Assembly (NCBI GenBank): GCA_024640505.1
Contig: JAHEEV010000018.1
Coordinates: 1-55,194 of the forward strand
Source: Halieaceae bacterium
GTDB taxonomy: Bacteria > Pseudomonadota > Gammaproteobacteria > Pseudomonadales > Halieaceae
Length of the DNA stretch: 55,194 nucleotides
Reading direction: 5' to 3'
The translations under genes and the position numbers were made by a program. Shown here piece after piece: positions 26,475 to 36,177 of this stretch. The notes under the pieces were generated by a model. That model made no database searches and was not told where the DNA came from. It worked only from the letters and a program-made list of their open reading frames with translations. Position 1 is the stretch's first letter; each line of letters starts with the position of its first letter.

Positions 26475-29400
26475 ATGCCTGACGGGACGTTAAAGACCAA
26501 ATCCAACGCTGCGACGCTGGAGTTCGAGGGAGGTGTGCGTCTCGGGGGGGACCTGTCACCTCTCTCCGGCGGAGGACTGCTGCTGGAAAGCGTACGCCTG
26601 CTGTCGGGCCCGGTCCGGGATGGCAGGTTGAGCCTGAAGCCAGGTACGGTCGCTAAACTGGTAACACCCGCCGGCAGCGGCTATCCCGACGACGTCGTCA
26701 TCGCCGACGCCACCGAGAATACCATTACGCTGCGGCCTGCAGATGCGGCGTCTGTGCACCGGGGAACCGACGCTGCCAGGGGTGCGCATCAGAGCTCCGT
26801 GCCGACCATGGGAGCCACTGCCGAATACTCCGCCGCCCTGGACGTACTGCGCCAGAAGAGCCTGCTTCTCCTGGAGCAGATGTTAAAGCCGTTCCTCAGG
26901 GATCTCGGTGACCACCTGCTGGATCTTTCGGTCGAGAGGCGGGACAAGAGCTCCAGCGAGAACAGCTACTATGAAGCCCTGTCACACCTGCGCCGGGAGA
27001 GCAAGGCGATCCTCAGGCAGATTCTCCATGATGTCGAGGCGGCCTACGGCGAACTGACACCACCGGGTGGAGGTCATTCCGAGTGGGGGGGGCATATCAA
27101 GAGTTTCGAGGAACTCGACATCGTGGATTTCGGCGAATTCGAGGGATCGCTCGCCGTCGACCGGATGATTACCCGGGGGGAGGAGATGTATGGCCGGGCC
27201 ATGGAGATGCTCGTTATCCGCCTTGCCACCCTGATCGACGCTGACCCGCTCAAGGTACGTCTGCCGGTACATGTGCAACACCTGTGCCGCGTCATTCAGC
27301 ATGCCCTGGGTGACCAGAACTTCCCTGCGGATGTGGTGCCGCCGGTGCTGCAGTTTTTCTCTCTCGACCTTATCGGCAAACTGGGCCCCTACTACGAAGA
27401 GCTCAACCGGGAAATGGCGGAACGCGGCATCTGTCCCGAGCTGGAGCGTGAGATCGCCGGCAAGGGATCCCTGCTGAAAAGGCGCAAATCACGATCCCCG
27501 GCCCCACAAAAACCGGACGAGCCAAAGAAAGCCCCCAGTCAAAGCCCCCGCCGACCGGAGGAAGAGAAAACTGACCGCGTGGAAATCGGCGCCCGTCACT
27601 TACCGGCCCTGGAAGGGTTCCTGGCCAGCCTGGACCAGAACTCGGGTGAAGGCACTGTCTACCGATCGATCGTCGATGCCATGAATTTCAGTCGCGAGGC
27701 GGAGGGTCTGGCACCTGCGGACAGCGAGGGCCAGCCTCTTGCGGGCACATGGGAGGGAAGAACCGTCCGGGCGACTGACGTGGACCAGGACAACCTGGCC
27801 GACGCGCGTGACATAGCCCGGGCACTGGGCACCATACAGCGGGACTCCCGGGTACGCGCCGATGTACAGCAGAGTTCGTCGCTGCGCGAATACCTGGCCA
27901 GCAACCGCGATCGGCTTGGGCAGCTCAATGACACCTCCGGGCTTACCGCTGAAAGCCTCAACCAGCTGGACCTGGTGGACAATCTCTTTGGAACCATCAA
28001 GTCACAGCTGGATGTCACCGCCGAGTTGAAGCCCGCCCTGGGCAACCTCCAGATACCGCTGGCCAAACTGGCGCTGCTCGACCCCCGCTTCTTCCTGGAT
28101 CGCGGTCACGCCGCGCGGAATGTGGTCGACAAACTGTCACACCTTGCGGCATCGGGTAATTTTCCCAACAAGGCCCTGGAAAATCGCATCGGGGAAGTCG
28201 TCGATGAGATCGTCGACGACTACGAGACCGACAGTTCCGTCTTCGACACTGCCCTGAAAAAACTGGAGCGGCTGAGTGCGCAGCAGGAGCGTGCGATGGC
28301 GCGTAACGTAGAACGCGTCGTGCGCACCCAGAAAGGCCAGGAAAAGCTGCGCAAGGCACAGCAGGCCGTAAAAAGAACCCTGGAGGAGAAGCTCAGCCCG
28401 CCCGCTGCTCCCCGGGTATTGATCGACCTCGTGGACAATGGCTGGCGCGACTTACTGGTACTGACTCATGTGAAGGAGGGACCACAGAGCAGCACCTGGA
28501 AGGAACATATCAAGACACTGGATCTGCTGACGCTCTGGCTGACCGAACAGCAGAGCGGCGACGTGGAGGAAGACCTGGTCATGCAGCGCGGCCTGGAGGC
28601 CGAGCCCCTGATCGACATGATCGAACAGGAGATCGCCGCCGCACTGCCCACCCAGGTGTCACATCAGCCCGTTTTGAGTGAACTGCGCGAGATTCTGGCC
28701 GGCGAGCGCGAGGTGGAGCTGGTTGATGTGGAGGGTCGCCTGCCCGAGGCGGCTCCGAGCACGGAGAAGGTCCGGGCGAAAATCGAGGACCTGCCCCGAC
28801 TCCGCCGCTGGGTGAAACGGGTCGAGCAACTTCAGCCCGACAGCTGGCTGACCTACAAGGGCAAGGACGGGAAGAAACAGCGTATGCGCCTGGCCTGGAT
28901 AAGCCAGGACCGGGACCGCTACATCTTCGTCAACGAGCGCGGCCAGAAAGTGGCCGAATTCAGCCATATCCAGCTGGCCCGACAGCTGAGCCGCGGCGTA
29001 CAGCCACCATCACCGGCAGACAAACTGTCGGTGGTAGACCAGAGCCTCTACCAGACCCTCGAACACGCCCAGAAAACCCTCAGTTTTGCCCGCAATCACG
29101 ACTCTCTCACCAAGCTCATCAACCGGGACATGTTCCTCGACCAGATGCGCCGGGCCCGTCGTCATGCCCAGCTGAAGAGCGCTCAACACGCCGTACTTTT
29201 CATCGATATAGACCAGTTTACGCTGGTAAACGAGGTCTACGACCGGGTAACCGGTGACCAGGTGCTGCTGGAATTTGCGAGGCTACTGGCGCAGCTCCAT
29301 GGAAAGAAATCCTCCTCCGCGCGCCTCGAGGGGGATCAATTTGCCGTGCTGTTACTGGACCGGCCCATGGAACAGGCCCTGAAAGTGGCCGACAAGATCC

Positions 29401-30398
29401 GCCAGGATATTGCCGCAGGCAGTGTCGAGATCGACGGCGAAAAGGTCAGTTTTACCGTATCCATAGGTGCGGTACCCATACTGGAGCACAGCCCCCCGGT
29501 GGAGCAGCTGCTGGATTCCGCAAGGGCCGCGATGCGCAGCGCCAAGGAACAGGGCCGCAACTGCGTTACGCCTTTCGAAGGGGACCATGGCGATCTGGGC
29601 CAGTTCAAAGAGGAGAAGACCCGGACGCGGCGGGATCTGGAGCAGGCACTGGCAACCGAGCGGTTTGTCCTTCGGGCCCAACCCATCATGCAGACATCGG
29701 TACGCGATGGTGAGTCCGTCAGCCTGCATTACGAGCTGCTGCTTGGGCTGAGCAACACTGACGGCTCCATCAGCTCGCCGGAGGAATTCATCCAGTCGGC
29801 GGAGCGCTATGGCTTCATGACCCTGGTCGACCGCTGGGTCGTGAAGGAGGCCTTCAGCTGGATCAGCCAGCTGATGGATGCCCAGAAAGTGGTGCCCAAC
29901 CTCGCCATCAACCTGTCCGGGACAAGCGTGACTGAAGACAGCTTCATGGATTTCCTGCTGGAACAGATCTCCGAGTTCGGCGTGGGAACCAGCCGCATCT
30001 GTTTCGAGATCACCGAGACCGGCACTATTTCCAACCTGGTCAAGGCAGCAGATTTCGTGCGTACATTCCGCAATATAGGCTGCAAGTTCTCCATCGATGA
30101 TTTCGGCACGGGCCTGGCCAGCCACAACTACCTGCGGGAGCTCCCCGTCGACTACGTAAAGATCGACGGCACGTTCGTCAGGGAGATCCACAAGAATCGC
30201 AGCGACTACGCAATGGCCCGCTCCATCAATGACCTCGCCCATTTTCTCGGCCAGGAGACCATCGCCGAGTCGGTGGAAAATGACGAGATTGTGGCGAAGC
30301 TCCGGGAGATATCCGTGGATTACCTGCAGGGATGGGGTATCGCGAGACCGCGCCTGCTTGACGATATAGCCGAGGATCTCTCCTCGATAGACAAGTAG
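26475..30398 (+). CDS. DUF1631 - degenerate GGDEF - EAL protein (cyclic-di-GMP signalling)
   Basis: A 1307-residue cytoplasmic protein. Residues 1-100 look PilZ-like (LGGDLSPLSGGGLLLES recalls the DxSxxG part, but no RxxxR is seen). A long helical DUF1631 region spans about 115-865, with a charged linker near 335-370. The GGDEF domain (about 870-1030) has EGDQF instead of GGDEF, so cyclase activity is doubtful. The EAL domain (about 1050-1300) reads ELLLG for EALLR, but keeps NLSG, the EITET glutamate, IDDFGTG, VKIDG, AESVEN and QGWG. Phosphodiesterase activity is therefore possible. A TATACT at 26390 could be its -10. The LuxR-type gene follows after 15 bases. Confidence 0.9.
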   Translation: MPDGTLKTKSNAATLEFEGGVRLGGDLSPLSGGGLLLESVRLLSGPVRDGRLSLKPGTVAKLVTPAGSGYPDDVVIADATENTITLRPADAASVHRGTDAARGAHQSSVPTMGATAEYSAALDVLRQKSLLLLEQMLKPFLRDLGDHLLDLSVERRDKSSSENSYYEALSHLRRESKAILRQILHDVEAAYGELTPPGGGHSEWGGHIKSFEELDIVDFGEFEGSLAVDRMITRGEEMYGRAMEMLVIRLATLIDADPLKVRLPVHVQHLCRVIQHALGDQNFPADVVPPVLQFFSLDLIGKLGPYYEELNREMAERGICPELEREIAGKGSLLKRRKSRSPAPQKPDEPKKAPSQSPRRPEEEKTDRVEIGARHLPALEGFLASLDQNSGEGTVYRSIVDAMNFSREAEGLAPADSEGQPLAGTWEGRTVRATDVDQDNLADARDIARALGTIQRDSRVRADVQQSSSLREYLASNRDRLGQLNDTSGLTAESLNQLDLVDNLFGTIKSQLDVTAELKPALGNLQIPLAKLALLDPRFFLDRGHAARNVVDKLSHLAASGNFPNKALENRIGEVVDEIVDDYETDSSVFDTALKKLERLSAQQERAMARNVERVVRTQKGQEKLRKAQQAVKRTLEEKLSPPAAPRVLIDLVDNGWRDLLVLTHVKEGPQSSTWKEHIKTLDLLTLWLTEQQSGDVEEDLVMQRGLEAEPLIDMIEQEIAAALPTQVSHQPVLSELREILAGEREVELVDVEGRLPEAAPSTEKVRAKIEDLPRLRRWVKRVEQLQPDSWLTYKGKDGKKQRMRLAWISQDRDRYIFVNERGQKVAEFSHIQLARQLSRGVQPPSPADKLSVVDQSLYQTLEHAQKTLSFARNHDSLTKLINRDMFLDQMRRARRHAQLKSAQHAVLFIDIDQFTLVNEVYDRVTGDQVLLEFARLLAQLHGKKSSSARLEGDQFAVLLLDRPMEQALKVADKIRQDIAAGSVEIDGEKVSFTVSIGAVPILEHSPPVEQLLDSARAAMRSAKEQGRNCVTPFEGDHGDLGQFKEEKTRTRRDLEQALATERFVLRAQPIMQTSVRDGESVSLHYELLLGLSNTDGSISSPEEFIQSAERYGFMTLVDRWVVKEAFSWISQLMDAQKVVPNLAINLSGTSVTEDSFMDFLLEQISEFGVGTSRICFEITETGTISNLVKAADFVRTFRNIGCKFSIDDFGTGLASHNYLRELPVDYVKIDGTFVREIHKNRSDYAMARSINDLAHFLGQETIAESVENDEIVAKLREISVDYLQGWGIARPRLLDDIAEDLSSIDK

Positions 30399-30413
30399 CG
30401 GAATCCCGACACC

Positions 30414-31586
30414 TTGGATCCCCAGAGCATCGACGCAGACTACGACCGGATTATCGAGTTGATTTATCGCGGGGCACTGGAACAACAGCCCTGGCAGAGC
30501 GCCCTCCCGGCACTGCGACAGGCCCTCGATGCGCAGGTCACCTCGCTGGTTCTACGACCACCCTCCGAGGGTGACCGCGGCGTCATCCTGAACTGTGTCC
30601 GCCCCGAAGACGCAGGCCAGGCCGCGGAAACACGACTGGCAGACCCCAACGACTGGGAAGTGACTGCCTATCGCGAGCAGTTCTTCACCCTTGACCCCTT
30701 TGTCAATCTGCCCCACGACAAGGTCATCGCCCTCGAGGACATACTCCCCGACGAGGAGCTGGTGCATTCCGACTACTACCTGCACTACCTGCAACCGATC
30801 GGCCTGTTCCGGATTCTTGGCGTCGATACGGCCGAGCCCGGAGGTATGCTGGCCCGCTTGCGATTTTCGAGACGACAGGGCGAGCCGCGTTTCGATGCCC
30901 GGGAACGTCAGCTGGTCGAGCTCATCACACCCCATCTGCGCCTTGCCATCGAGATCTACGCAAGACTGAACAGAATGACCTCGGAGCGCGACCTCTACGC
31001 CGGTGCGGTAGACCAGCTGTCAGTAGCCACCGTCATTCTGGACGAGCAGGGGCGGGTGCTGAACACCAACGCGGTGGCGCGGGCCATGCTGGACGAAGCG
31101 GATGGACTGGGCCAGCGCGGCGAGCGGCTGCATATAACCAGCAGGCGTGTCGACGGTGCGCTGCAGGAGGCACTTGACAGCGTGGCCCGCGCTCGAAGGG
31201 GGCAGGAGCCATCCGTCGTCAGGGCGCTGCGGGTGCCACGCTCGGCGGGTCGTTCGGATCTTGGGCTGGTGATCCGGCCGGTGCCAACGTCCGAGTGGAG
31301 CGAAGGCCAGTCGAGCCCCTGCACGGCGGTTTTTATCAGCGACCCCGATCTGCGGGAGTCGGCTTCCCAGCAAAGCCTGGGGGAACTCTTCGGGCTGACG
31401 CCCGCTGAGGCGAACCTGGCGTTGCTGCTCGCCCGGGGACTGAGCCTGGCGGAAGTGTCCGAGGCACAGAATATCTCGCCCCATACGGCGCGCGCCCAGC
31501 TCAAATCGATATTTTCCAAAACCGGCGTATCCCGCCAGGCGGAGCTGGTGCGGTTGATTCTGAAAAGCGTTGCCTCCCTGGCCTGA
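30414..31586 (+). CDS. LuxR-type helix-turn-helix transcriptional regulator
   Basis: A 390-residue regulator with a C-terminal GerE/LuxR-type HTH at about 325-385 (LTPAEANLALLLARGLSLAE, then SPHTARAQLKSIFSKTGVS). The N-terminal 200 residues and the PAS-like middle (about 205-300, SVATVILDEQGRVLNTNAVA) form sensor regions, without a phosphoacceptor receiver domain or autoinducer-binding signature that I recognise. TTG 30414 serves as start, 15 bases after the EAL gene, so it is probably cotranscribed with it. The ligand is unknown. Confidence 0.88.
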   Translation: MDPQSIDADYDRIIELIYRGALEQQPWQSALPALRQALDAQVTSLVLRPPSEGDRGVILNCVRPEDAGQAAETRLADPNDWEVTAYREQFFTLDPFVNLPHDKVIALEDILPDEELVHSDYYLHYLQPIGLFRILGVDTAEPGGMLARLRFSRRQGEPRFDARERQLVELITPHLRLAIEIYARLNRMTSERDLYAGAVDQLSVATVILDEQGRVLNTNAVARAMLDEADGLGQRGERLHITSRRVDGALQEALDSVARARRGQEPSVVRALRVPRSAGRSDLGLVIRPVPTSEWSEGQSSPCTAVFISDPDLRESASQQSLGELFGLTPAEANLALLLARGLSLAEVSEAQNISPHTARAQLKSIFSKTGVSRQAELVRLILKSVASLA

Positions 31587-31604
31587 GCGCTACACCCGAC
31601 CCCA

Positions 31605-31646
31605 TTGACCTGGATCAAAGTTCCTCCCGGGCCGGCCTGCTACAGT
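31605..31646 (+). promoter_or_regulatory. FNR/Anr-activated promoter of hemN
   Basis: FNR box TTGACCTGGATCAA (31605-31618, one mismatch to TTGAT-N4-ATCAA), followed by a -10 TACAGT (31641-31646). The predicted start near 31653 puts the box centre at about -41.5, the class II activation position. Anr control of hemN is established in Pseudomonas. Confidence 0.8.
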
Positions 31647-31675
31647 TCGCGTCATAAGTTGTCAGCAGTAAAAAT

Positions 31676-33112
31676 ATGACCAGCGTCATCAGCACCACAG
31701 AAGCCGCGACCCGTATCCCGGCCGATTATCAGGCGGACATGGAGCTCGCGGCCAAATACGCCTGCGCCGGCCCCCGCTATACGTCTTACCCCACAGCACC
31801 GCAATTTCGCGCCGACTACCCCCTGTCACAGTACCTGGCCTGGCAGAAGCGGGATGGCGACCACAAACGGGCCCCCCTGTCGCTCTATATCCACCTGCCT
31901 TTCTGTCGCGACATCTGCTACTACTGTGCGTGCAACAAGATCGTCACGCGGCGCAAGGGCGTGGCAAGGGAGTACCTCGACAGACTGGAGCGGGAGATCG
32001 CCGTGCAGGCAGACATCGTCGGCAACCGGCGCCCGGTTACCCAGATGCACTGGGGTGGCGGCACGCCCACCTACCTGGACGATGCGGAGCTCACTGAGCT
32101 TATGCACACGCTGGCCAGCCATTTCAGGCTGCTGGACAAGGGTTACAGGGAGTACTCTATCGAGATCGATCCACGAACCGTGGAAATCCCGACCATCGCC
32201 CTTCTAAAAGGCGTGGGCTTCAACCGCATCAGCCTCGGTATACAGGACTTCGATCACCGCGTGCAGACCTCGGTCAACCGCATCCAGCCTTTCCCCGAGG
32301 TCTCGGCCCTGGTGGATGCCATTCGCGCGCACGAGTTCCGCTCCCTGAGTTTCGATCTGATCTACGGTCTGCCGCACCAGGATCGCCATACCATGCAGGA
32401 GACACTGCGCAAGGTCATTGCCCTGCGGCCGGATCGCATTGCCTCCTACAACTATGCCCACTTACCGGACCGGTTCACCAGCCAGCGGTCCATCGATCGC
32501 CTGACCCTGCCGGAGCCTGGGGAGAAACTGCTGCTGCAGCAGATCATCAGTCACACGTTGCAGGATGCCGGCTACCTGCACATTGGCATGGATCACTATG
32601 TCCTGCCGGACGACGAACTGGCCCTGGCACAGCGCGAGGGGCGGCTGCAGCGCAATTTCCAGGGCTATTCCCTGCATATGGCCGACGACCTGCTGGGCCT
32701 CGGGGTCTCGGCTATCAGCCAGATGGGTGATTTCTACCTGCAGAATGAGCGCGACCTGGACAAATACCAGGGAATCATCGACAGGGGGGAACTGCCCGCC
32801 ACCCGCGGGTGCAAGGTGACAAGCGATGACAGACTGCGCCGACACATCATCATGACCCTGATTTCAGAGCTGAAAGTCGATCTGGGAGAGTGCAACCACC
32901 TGTTCGGCATCGACTTCGCGTCCAAGTTCCACCGGGAACTTGAGCAGCTCCGGGGCCTGGAGCGGGACGGGCTGCTGTCGATAGACGACGGTGAAATCCG
33001 CGTCTCCCACCGCGGCCGCCCCTTCCTTCGCAATATCTGCATGCCCTTTGACGCCTATCTAGAGTCACACCGGGGAGACCAGCCTCCCCCCCGCTATTCC
33101 GCAACCCTCTGA
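31676..33112 (+). CDS. hemN: Oxygen-independent coproporphyrinogen III oxidase
   Basis: Radical-SAM enzyme that decarboxylates coproporphyrinogen III to protoporphyrinogen IX when oxygen is scarce. The 478 residues carry the Fe-S motif CRDICYYCAC (C77, C81, C84, with the following C86 also typical of true HemN). The SAM-binding WGGGTPTYL and the HemN-specific C-terminal domain (GMDHYVLPDDELALAQ) support HemN over the HemW paralogue. Heme made here can supply the cbb3 oxidase encoded next door. Confidence 0.96.
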   Translation: MTSVISTTEAATRIPADYQADMELAAKYACAGPRYTSYPTAPQFRADYPLSQYLAWQKRDGDHKRAPLSLYIHLPFCRDICYYCACNKIVTRRKGVAREYLDRLEREIAVQADIVGNRRPVTQMHWGGGTPTYLDDAELTELMHTLASHFRLLDKGYREYSIEIDPRTVEIPTIALLKGVGFNRISLGIQDFDHRVQTSVNRIQPFPEVSALVDAIRAHEFRSLSFDLIYGLPHQDRHTMQETLRKVIALRPDRIASYNYAHLPDRFTSQRSIDRLTLPEPGEKLLLQQIISHTLQDAGYLHIGMDHYVLPDDELALAQREGRLQRNFQGYSLHMADDLLGLGVSAISQMGDFYLQNERDLDKYQGIIDRGELPATRGCKVTSDDRLRRHIIMTLISELKVDLGECNHLFGIDFASKFHRELEQLRGLERDGLLSIDDGEIRVSHRGRPFLRNICMPFDAYLESHRGDQPPPRYSATL

Positions 33113-33155
33113 GCAGACCCGGAAAAAGCGATTACTGCGGCAGCCGGATTTGGAC

Positions 33156-33161
33156 TATAAT
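33156..33161 (+). promoter_or_regulatory. -10 element of the fnr/anr promoter
   Basis: A perfect TATAAT, 29 bases upstream of the regulator ATG (33191). The -35 is weak (TTACTG at 33132 with an 18-base spacer). No FNR box is present, so autoregulation is not apparent. Confidence 0.45.
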
Positions 33162-33190
33162 TGCCACAATTCGTTGCGGCGGTAGTAGAT

Positions 33191-33949
33191 ATGACCATTC
33201 ATCTCGCGGAGTCAGGCGACGGCGCTGTGCTGCAACCCTGCTCCCACGATTACCAGGTAAACTGCGGAAACTGCAGGCTGAACAGCATCTGTCTGCCACT
33301 GGCCCTGGAAAGCGATGACATACAACTGCTGGAGGACATCATCCAGCGCAGCAAACCGCTGCAGAAGAATCAGCACCTGTATCGCGAAGGGGATGACTTC
33401 CAGTCCGTCTACGCGGTTCGCTCCGGCACCCTCAAAGCCTACAAAACCACCGATGACGGCAAGGAACAGGTTACCGGCTTCTATTTCCCCGGCGAAATCC
33501 TTGGCATGGACGGCATCAGCAACAATGCCCACGCGTCATCGGCAAAAGCCCTGGAAACGGCTGCCATTTGCGAAATACCCTTCACTTCACTGGAAAAGCT
33601 CAGCTCCCTGATGCCGAGCCTGCAACGGCATTTTTTCCAGCTGATGAGCCGCGAGATCACCGAGGACCAGCAGCTGATCACTCTCCTGAGCAAAAATTCC
33701 GCTGACGAACGTGTCGCCTCCCTGATGCTGAGCATTTCCAGCCGCTATGCCCGACGTAAACTGAGCGCTACCCAGTTCCGGCTGCCGATGTCCCGAGTCG
33801 ACATAGGCAACTACCTGGGCCTGACGGTGGAAACAGTCAGCCGGGTATTCAGCCGCATGCAAAAGATGGACATCCTGCAGGTGGATAACAAGGAAATACG
33901 CATACTGGATTTACCCGGGCTGCAGAAGATGGCCAATGTGGCGGGCTGA
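33191..33949 (+). CDS. anr: FNR/Anr-family oxygen-sensing transcription factor
   Basis: Oxygen-labile [4Fe-4S] activator of the Crp/Fnr family. Start chosen at ATG 33191 (MTIHLAESGDG); 252 residues. The N-terminal cysteines C25, C28 and C34 (CGNCRLNSIC) and the central C127 (AICEIP) supply the four cluster ligands in FNR spacing. The DNA-recognition helix GLTVETVSRVFSRMQ holds the E--SR residues that read TTGAT half-sites. The cyclic-nucleotide-like domain and dimer helix are complete. Its expected sites lie upstream of hemN, the cco operon and ompW. Confidence 0.96.
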   Translation: MTIHLAESGDGAVLQPCSHDYQVNCGNCRLNSICLPLALESDDIQLLEDIIQRSKPLQKNQHLYREGDDFQSVYAVRSGTLKAYKTTDDGKEQVTGFYFPGEILGMDGISNNAHASSAKALETAAICEIPFTSLEKLSSLMPSLQRHFFQLMSREITEDQQLITLLSKNSADERVASLMLSISSRYARRKLSATQFRLPMSRVDIGNYLGLTVETVSRVFSRMQKMDILQVDNKEIRILDLPGLQKMANVAG

Positions 33950-33974
33950 ATAACATCCCCGGGCACCGACTACA

Positions 33975-34015
33975 TTGATTCACATCAAGGTCGGGAACCT
34001 GGAAAACTCTAAAAT
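33975..34015 (+). promoter_or_regulatory. FNR/Anr-activated promoter of the Yip1-ccoNOQP operon
   Basis: Perfect FNR box TTGATTCACATCAA (33975-33988) followed by a -10 TAAAAT (34010-34015). The predicted start near 34022 places the box centre at about -41. The gene ATG at 34062 follows a 40-base leader with a GGGGAG ribosome-binding site. Confidence 0.88.
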
Positions 34016-34061
34016 ACACCGTGAAAAAAACGCACCTAGCTTTCGGGGAGAGCAAAATCTG

Positions 34062-34664
34062 ATGATTCAACATACCTTCGGCCTGTTGACACGACCCGCC
34101 ACGCAGTGGAAAACCGTCGCCAACCTGCCAGAGAATTCGTTCCGGACACTCGTCCTCTACCCCTGTTTCATGGCGATACTGCCGGCCGTGGCCTGGTATT
34201 ACGGCACAACCCGGGTGGGCTGGAGCGTCGGCGATCACGGGGAGACCATCAAACTCACCATGGAGAGTGCCCGCCAGATCTGTATCCTGTTCTATCTCGC
34301 GATGGTCGGCTCCGTCGTCGTGATCGGCTACTTCATCCACTGGATGTCCGACACCTATGGGGCCGATTCGAGTGTGACCAAGGGTATCGTCATCGCGGGC
34401 CTCACCGCCACACCCCTGTTCATCGCCGGCCTGGTGGGCTTCTACCCCCTGCTGTGGCTGGACATGCTGGTCGGCGTGGTCGCTATCTGCTGGGCGGTAT
34501 ACCTGATGTACCTCGGCATTCCCATCGTGATGGATATTCCCGAGGAACGCGGCTTCCTGTTCTCCAGCGCGGTGCTGGGGGTGGCACTGGTCATCCTCAT
34601 CTGCATGATGGTGGGCTCCGTCATCCTGTGGGACTTTGGCGCCGCACCGGCCTTCACGGATTGA
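34062..34664 (+). CDS. Yip1-family multi-pass membrane protein upstream of ccoN
   Basis: A 200-residue inner-membrane protein of the Yip1/YIF1 type, with five predicted helices (among them LVLYPCFMAILPAVAWYYG, GLTATPLFIAGLVGFYPLLW, AVLGVALVILICMMVGSVIL). Start at ATG 34062 with GGGGAG 12 bases upstream; longer frames would begin inside the FNR box. The precise function is not known. It is the first gene of the Anr-controlled unit and lies 59 bases before ccoN, suggesting a role in oxidase assembly or membrane adaptation to low oxygen. Confidence 0.82.
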   Translation: MIQHTFGLLTRPATQWKTVANLPENSFRTLVLYPCFMAILPAVAWYYGTTRVGWSVGDHGETIKLTMESARQICILFYLAMVGSVVVIGYFIHWMSDTYGADSSVTKGIVIAGLTATPLFIAGLVGFYPLLWLDMLVGVVAICWAVYLMYLGIPIVMDIPEERGFLFSSAVLGVALVILICMMVGSVILWDFGAAPAFTD

Positions 34665-34723
34665 TATCCCGGCGGGACCCGAAGGTTAACTTCTGAAATG
34701 CAAACTTTAATTGGAATGGAACC

Positions 34724-36163
34724 ATGAGCGAGCTTAACTCTGCACTGGAACACCCCACCTACAACTACAAGGTGGTGCGCCAGTTCGCCGTCATGACAGT
34801 CGTCTGGGGTATCGTCGGCATGCTGGTGGGCGTATTGATCGCCGCCCAGCTGGCCTGGCCCCAGTTGAACCCGGGCGTCGAATGGCTGCACTTCGGGCGG
34901 CTGCGCCCCCTGCATACCAACGCGGTCATCTTCGCCTTTGGCGGCTGCGCGCTGTTTGCCACCTCGTACTACATCGTCCAGCGTACCTGCCAGACGCGCC
35001 TGATCTCCGACAAGCTCGCGGCCGTGACTTTCTGGGGATGGCAACTGGTCATACTCAGCGCAGCCATCACCCTGCCCCTGGGCCTGACCAGCGGCAAGGA
35101 ATATGCCGAGCTGGAGTGGCCGATCGACGTGCTCATCACGCTGGTCTGGGTGACCTATGCCATCGTATTTTTCGGCACGATCATGAAGCGCAAGGTCGAA
35201 CACATCTATGTTGCGAACTGGTTCCTTGGGGCTTTCATTATTGCTGTCGCCATTCTGCACGTCATCAACAGCCTGGCTATTCCCGTCGGGCTCACCCGTT
35301 CCTACTCCGTATTTTCCGGCACGGTGGATGCCATGGTGCAGTGGTGGTACGGCCACAACGCGGTGGGCTTCTTCCTGACGGCCGGCTTCCTGGGAATGAT
35401 GTATTACTTCGTGCCCAAGCAGGCGGAGCGGCCGGTGTACTCGTATCGGCTCAGTATCGTGCACTTCTGGGCCCTGGTGGCGGTATATATCTGGGCAGGT
35501 CCGCACCACCTGCACTACACCACCCTGCCCGATTGGGCCCAGAGCCTGGGTATGGTGATGTCACTGATACTCCTGGCCCCGTCCTGGGGCGGCATGATCA
35601 ACGGCATCATGACCCTCTCCGGCGCCTGGCACAAACTGCGCACGGACCCGATCCTGCGCTTCCTGGTCGTCAGCCTCTCCTTCTATGGCATGTCCACCTT
35701 CGAAGGACCGATGATGTCTATCAAGACGGTTAACGCGCTGTCCCACTACACGGACTGGACCATCGGTCATGTTCACTCCGGCGCCCTCGGCTGGGTGGCG
35801 ATGATTTCCATCGGCTCTCTGTATCACCTGTTCCCGATCCTGTTCGGCAAAGAGCGCATGTACAGCACCGACCTGATCAACGTTCATTTCTGGATGTCCA
35901 CCATCGGCACCGTACTGTATATCGCCTCAATGTGGGTGAACGGGATCATGCAGGGCCTCATGTGGCGTGCCTACAACCAGGACGGCACCCTGACCTACAC
36001 ATTCGTGGAGTCAGTGGCGGCCAGCTACCCGGGTTATCTGGTTCGTGTCATCGGTGGTGCCATCTTTTTCGCCGGCATGCTGGTGATGGCCTACAACGTC
36101 TACATGACCAGCCGCAGGGATGTTGAAGTCCAGCCGGCCCCGGCTGCAGCAAGCGCAGCCTAA
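34724..36163 (+). CDS. ccoN: cbb3-type cytochrome c oxidase subunit I
   Basis: Catalytic heme-copper subunit of the high-affinity terminal oxidase. The 479 residues form about 12 membrane helices. Candidate heme/copper ligands appear in [31 protein letters not shown] and [12 protein letters not shown]. The length and the absence of a Tyr-His K-channel motif of A-type oxidases support the cbb3 (C-type) family. It is followed by ccoO after 14 bases. Confidence 0.97.
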   Translation: MSELNSALEHPTYNYKVVRQFAVMTVVWGIVGMLVGVLIAAQLAWPQLNPGVEWLHFGRLRPLHTNAVIFAFGGCALFATSYYIVQRTCQTRLISDKLAAVTFWGWQLVILSAAITLPLGLTSGKEYAELEWPIDVLITLVWVTYAIVFFGTIMKRKVEHIYVANWFLGAFIIAVAILHVINSLAIPVGLTRSYSVFSGTVDAMVQWWYGHNAVGFFLTAGFLGMMYYFVPKQAERPVYSYRLSIVHFWALVAVYIWAGPHHLHYTTLPDWAQSLGMVMSLILLAPSWGGMINGIMTLSGAWHKLRTDPILRFLVVSLSFYGMSTFEGPMMSIKTVNALSHYTDWTIGHVHSGALGWVAMISIGSLYHLFPILFGKERMYSTDLINVHFWMSTIGTVLYIASMWVNGIMQGLMWRAYNQDGTLTYTFVESVAASYPGYLVRVIGGAIFFAGMLVMAYNVYMTSRRDVEVQPAPAAASAA

Positions 36164-36177
36164 GGAGCAGACAGACC

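Noticed and set aside
29352-30485. Minus-strand open frame of 377 codons
   Set aside because: Antisense to the GGDEF-EAL coding region.
34442-35515. Minus-strand open frame of 357 codons
   Set aside because: Antisense to the Yip1 gene and ccoN.
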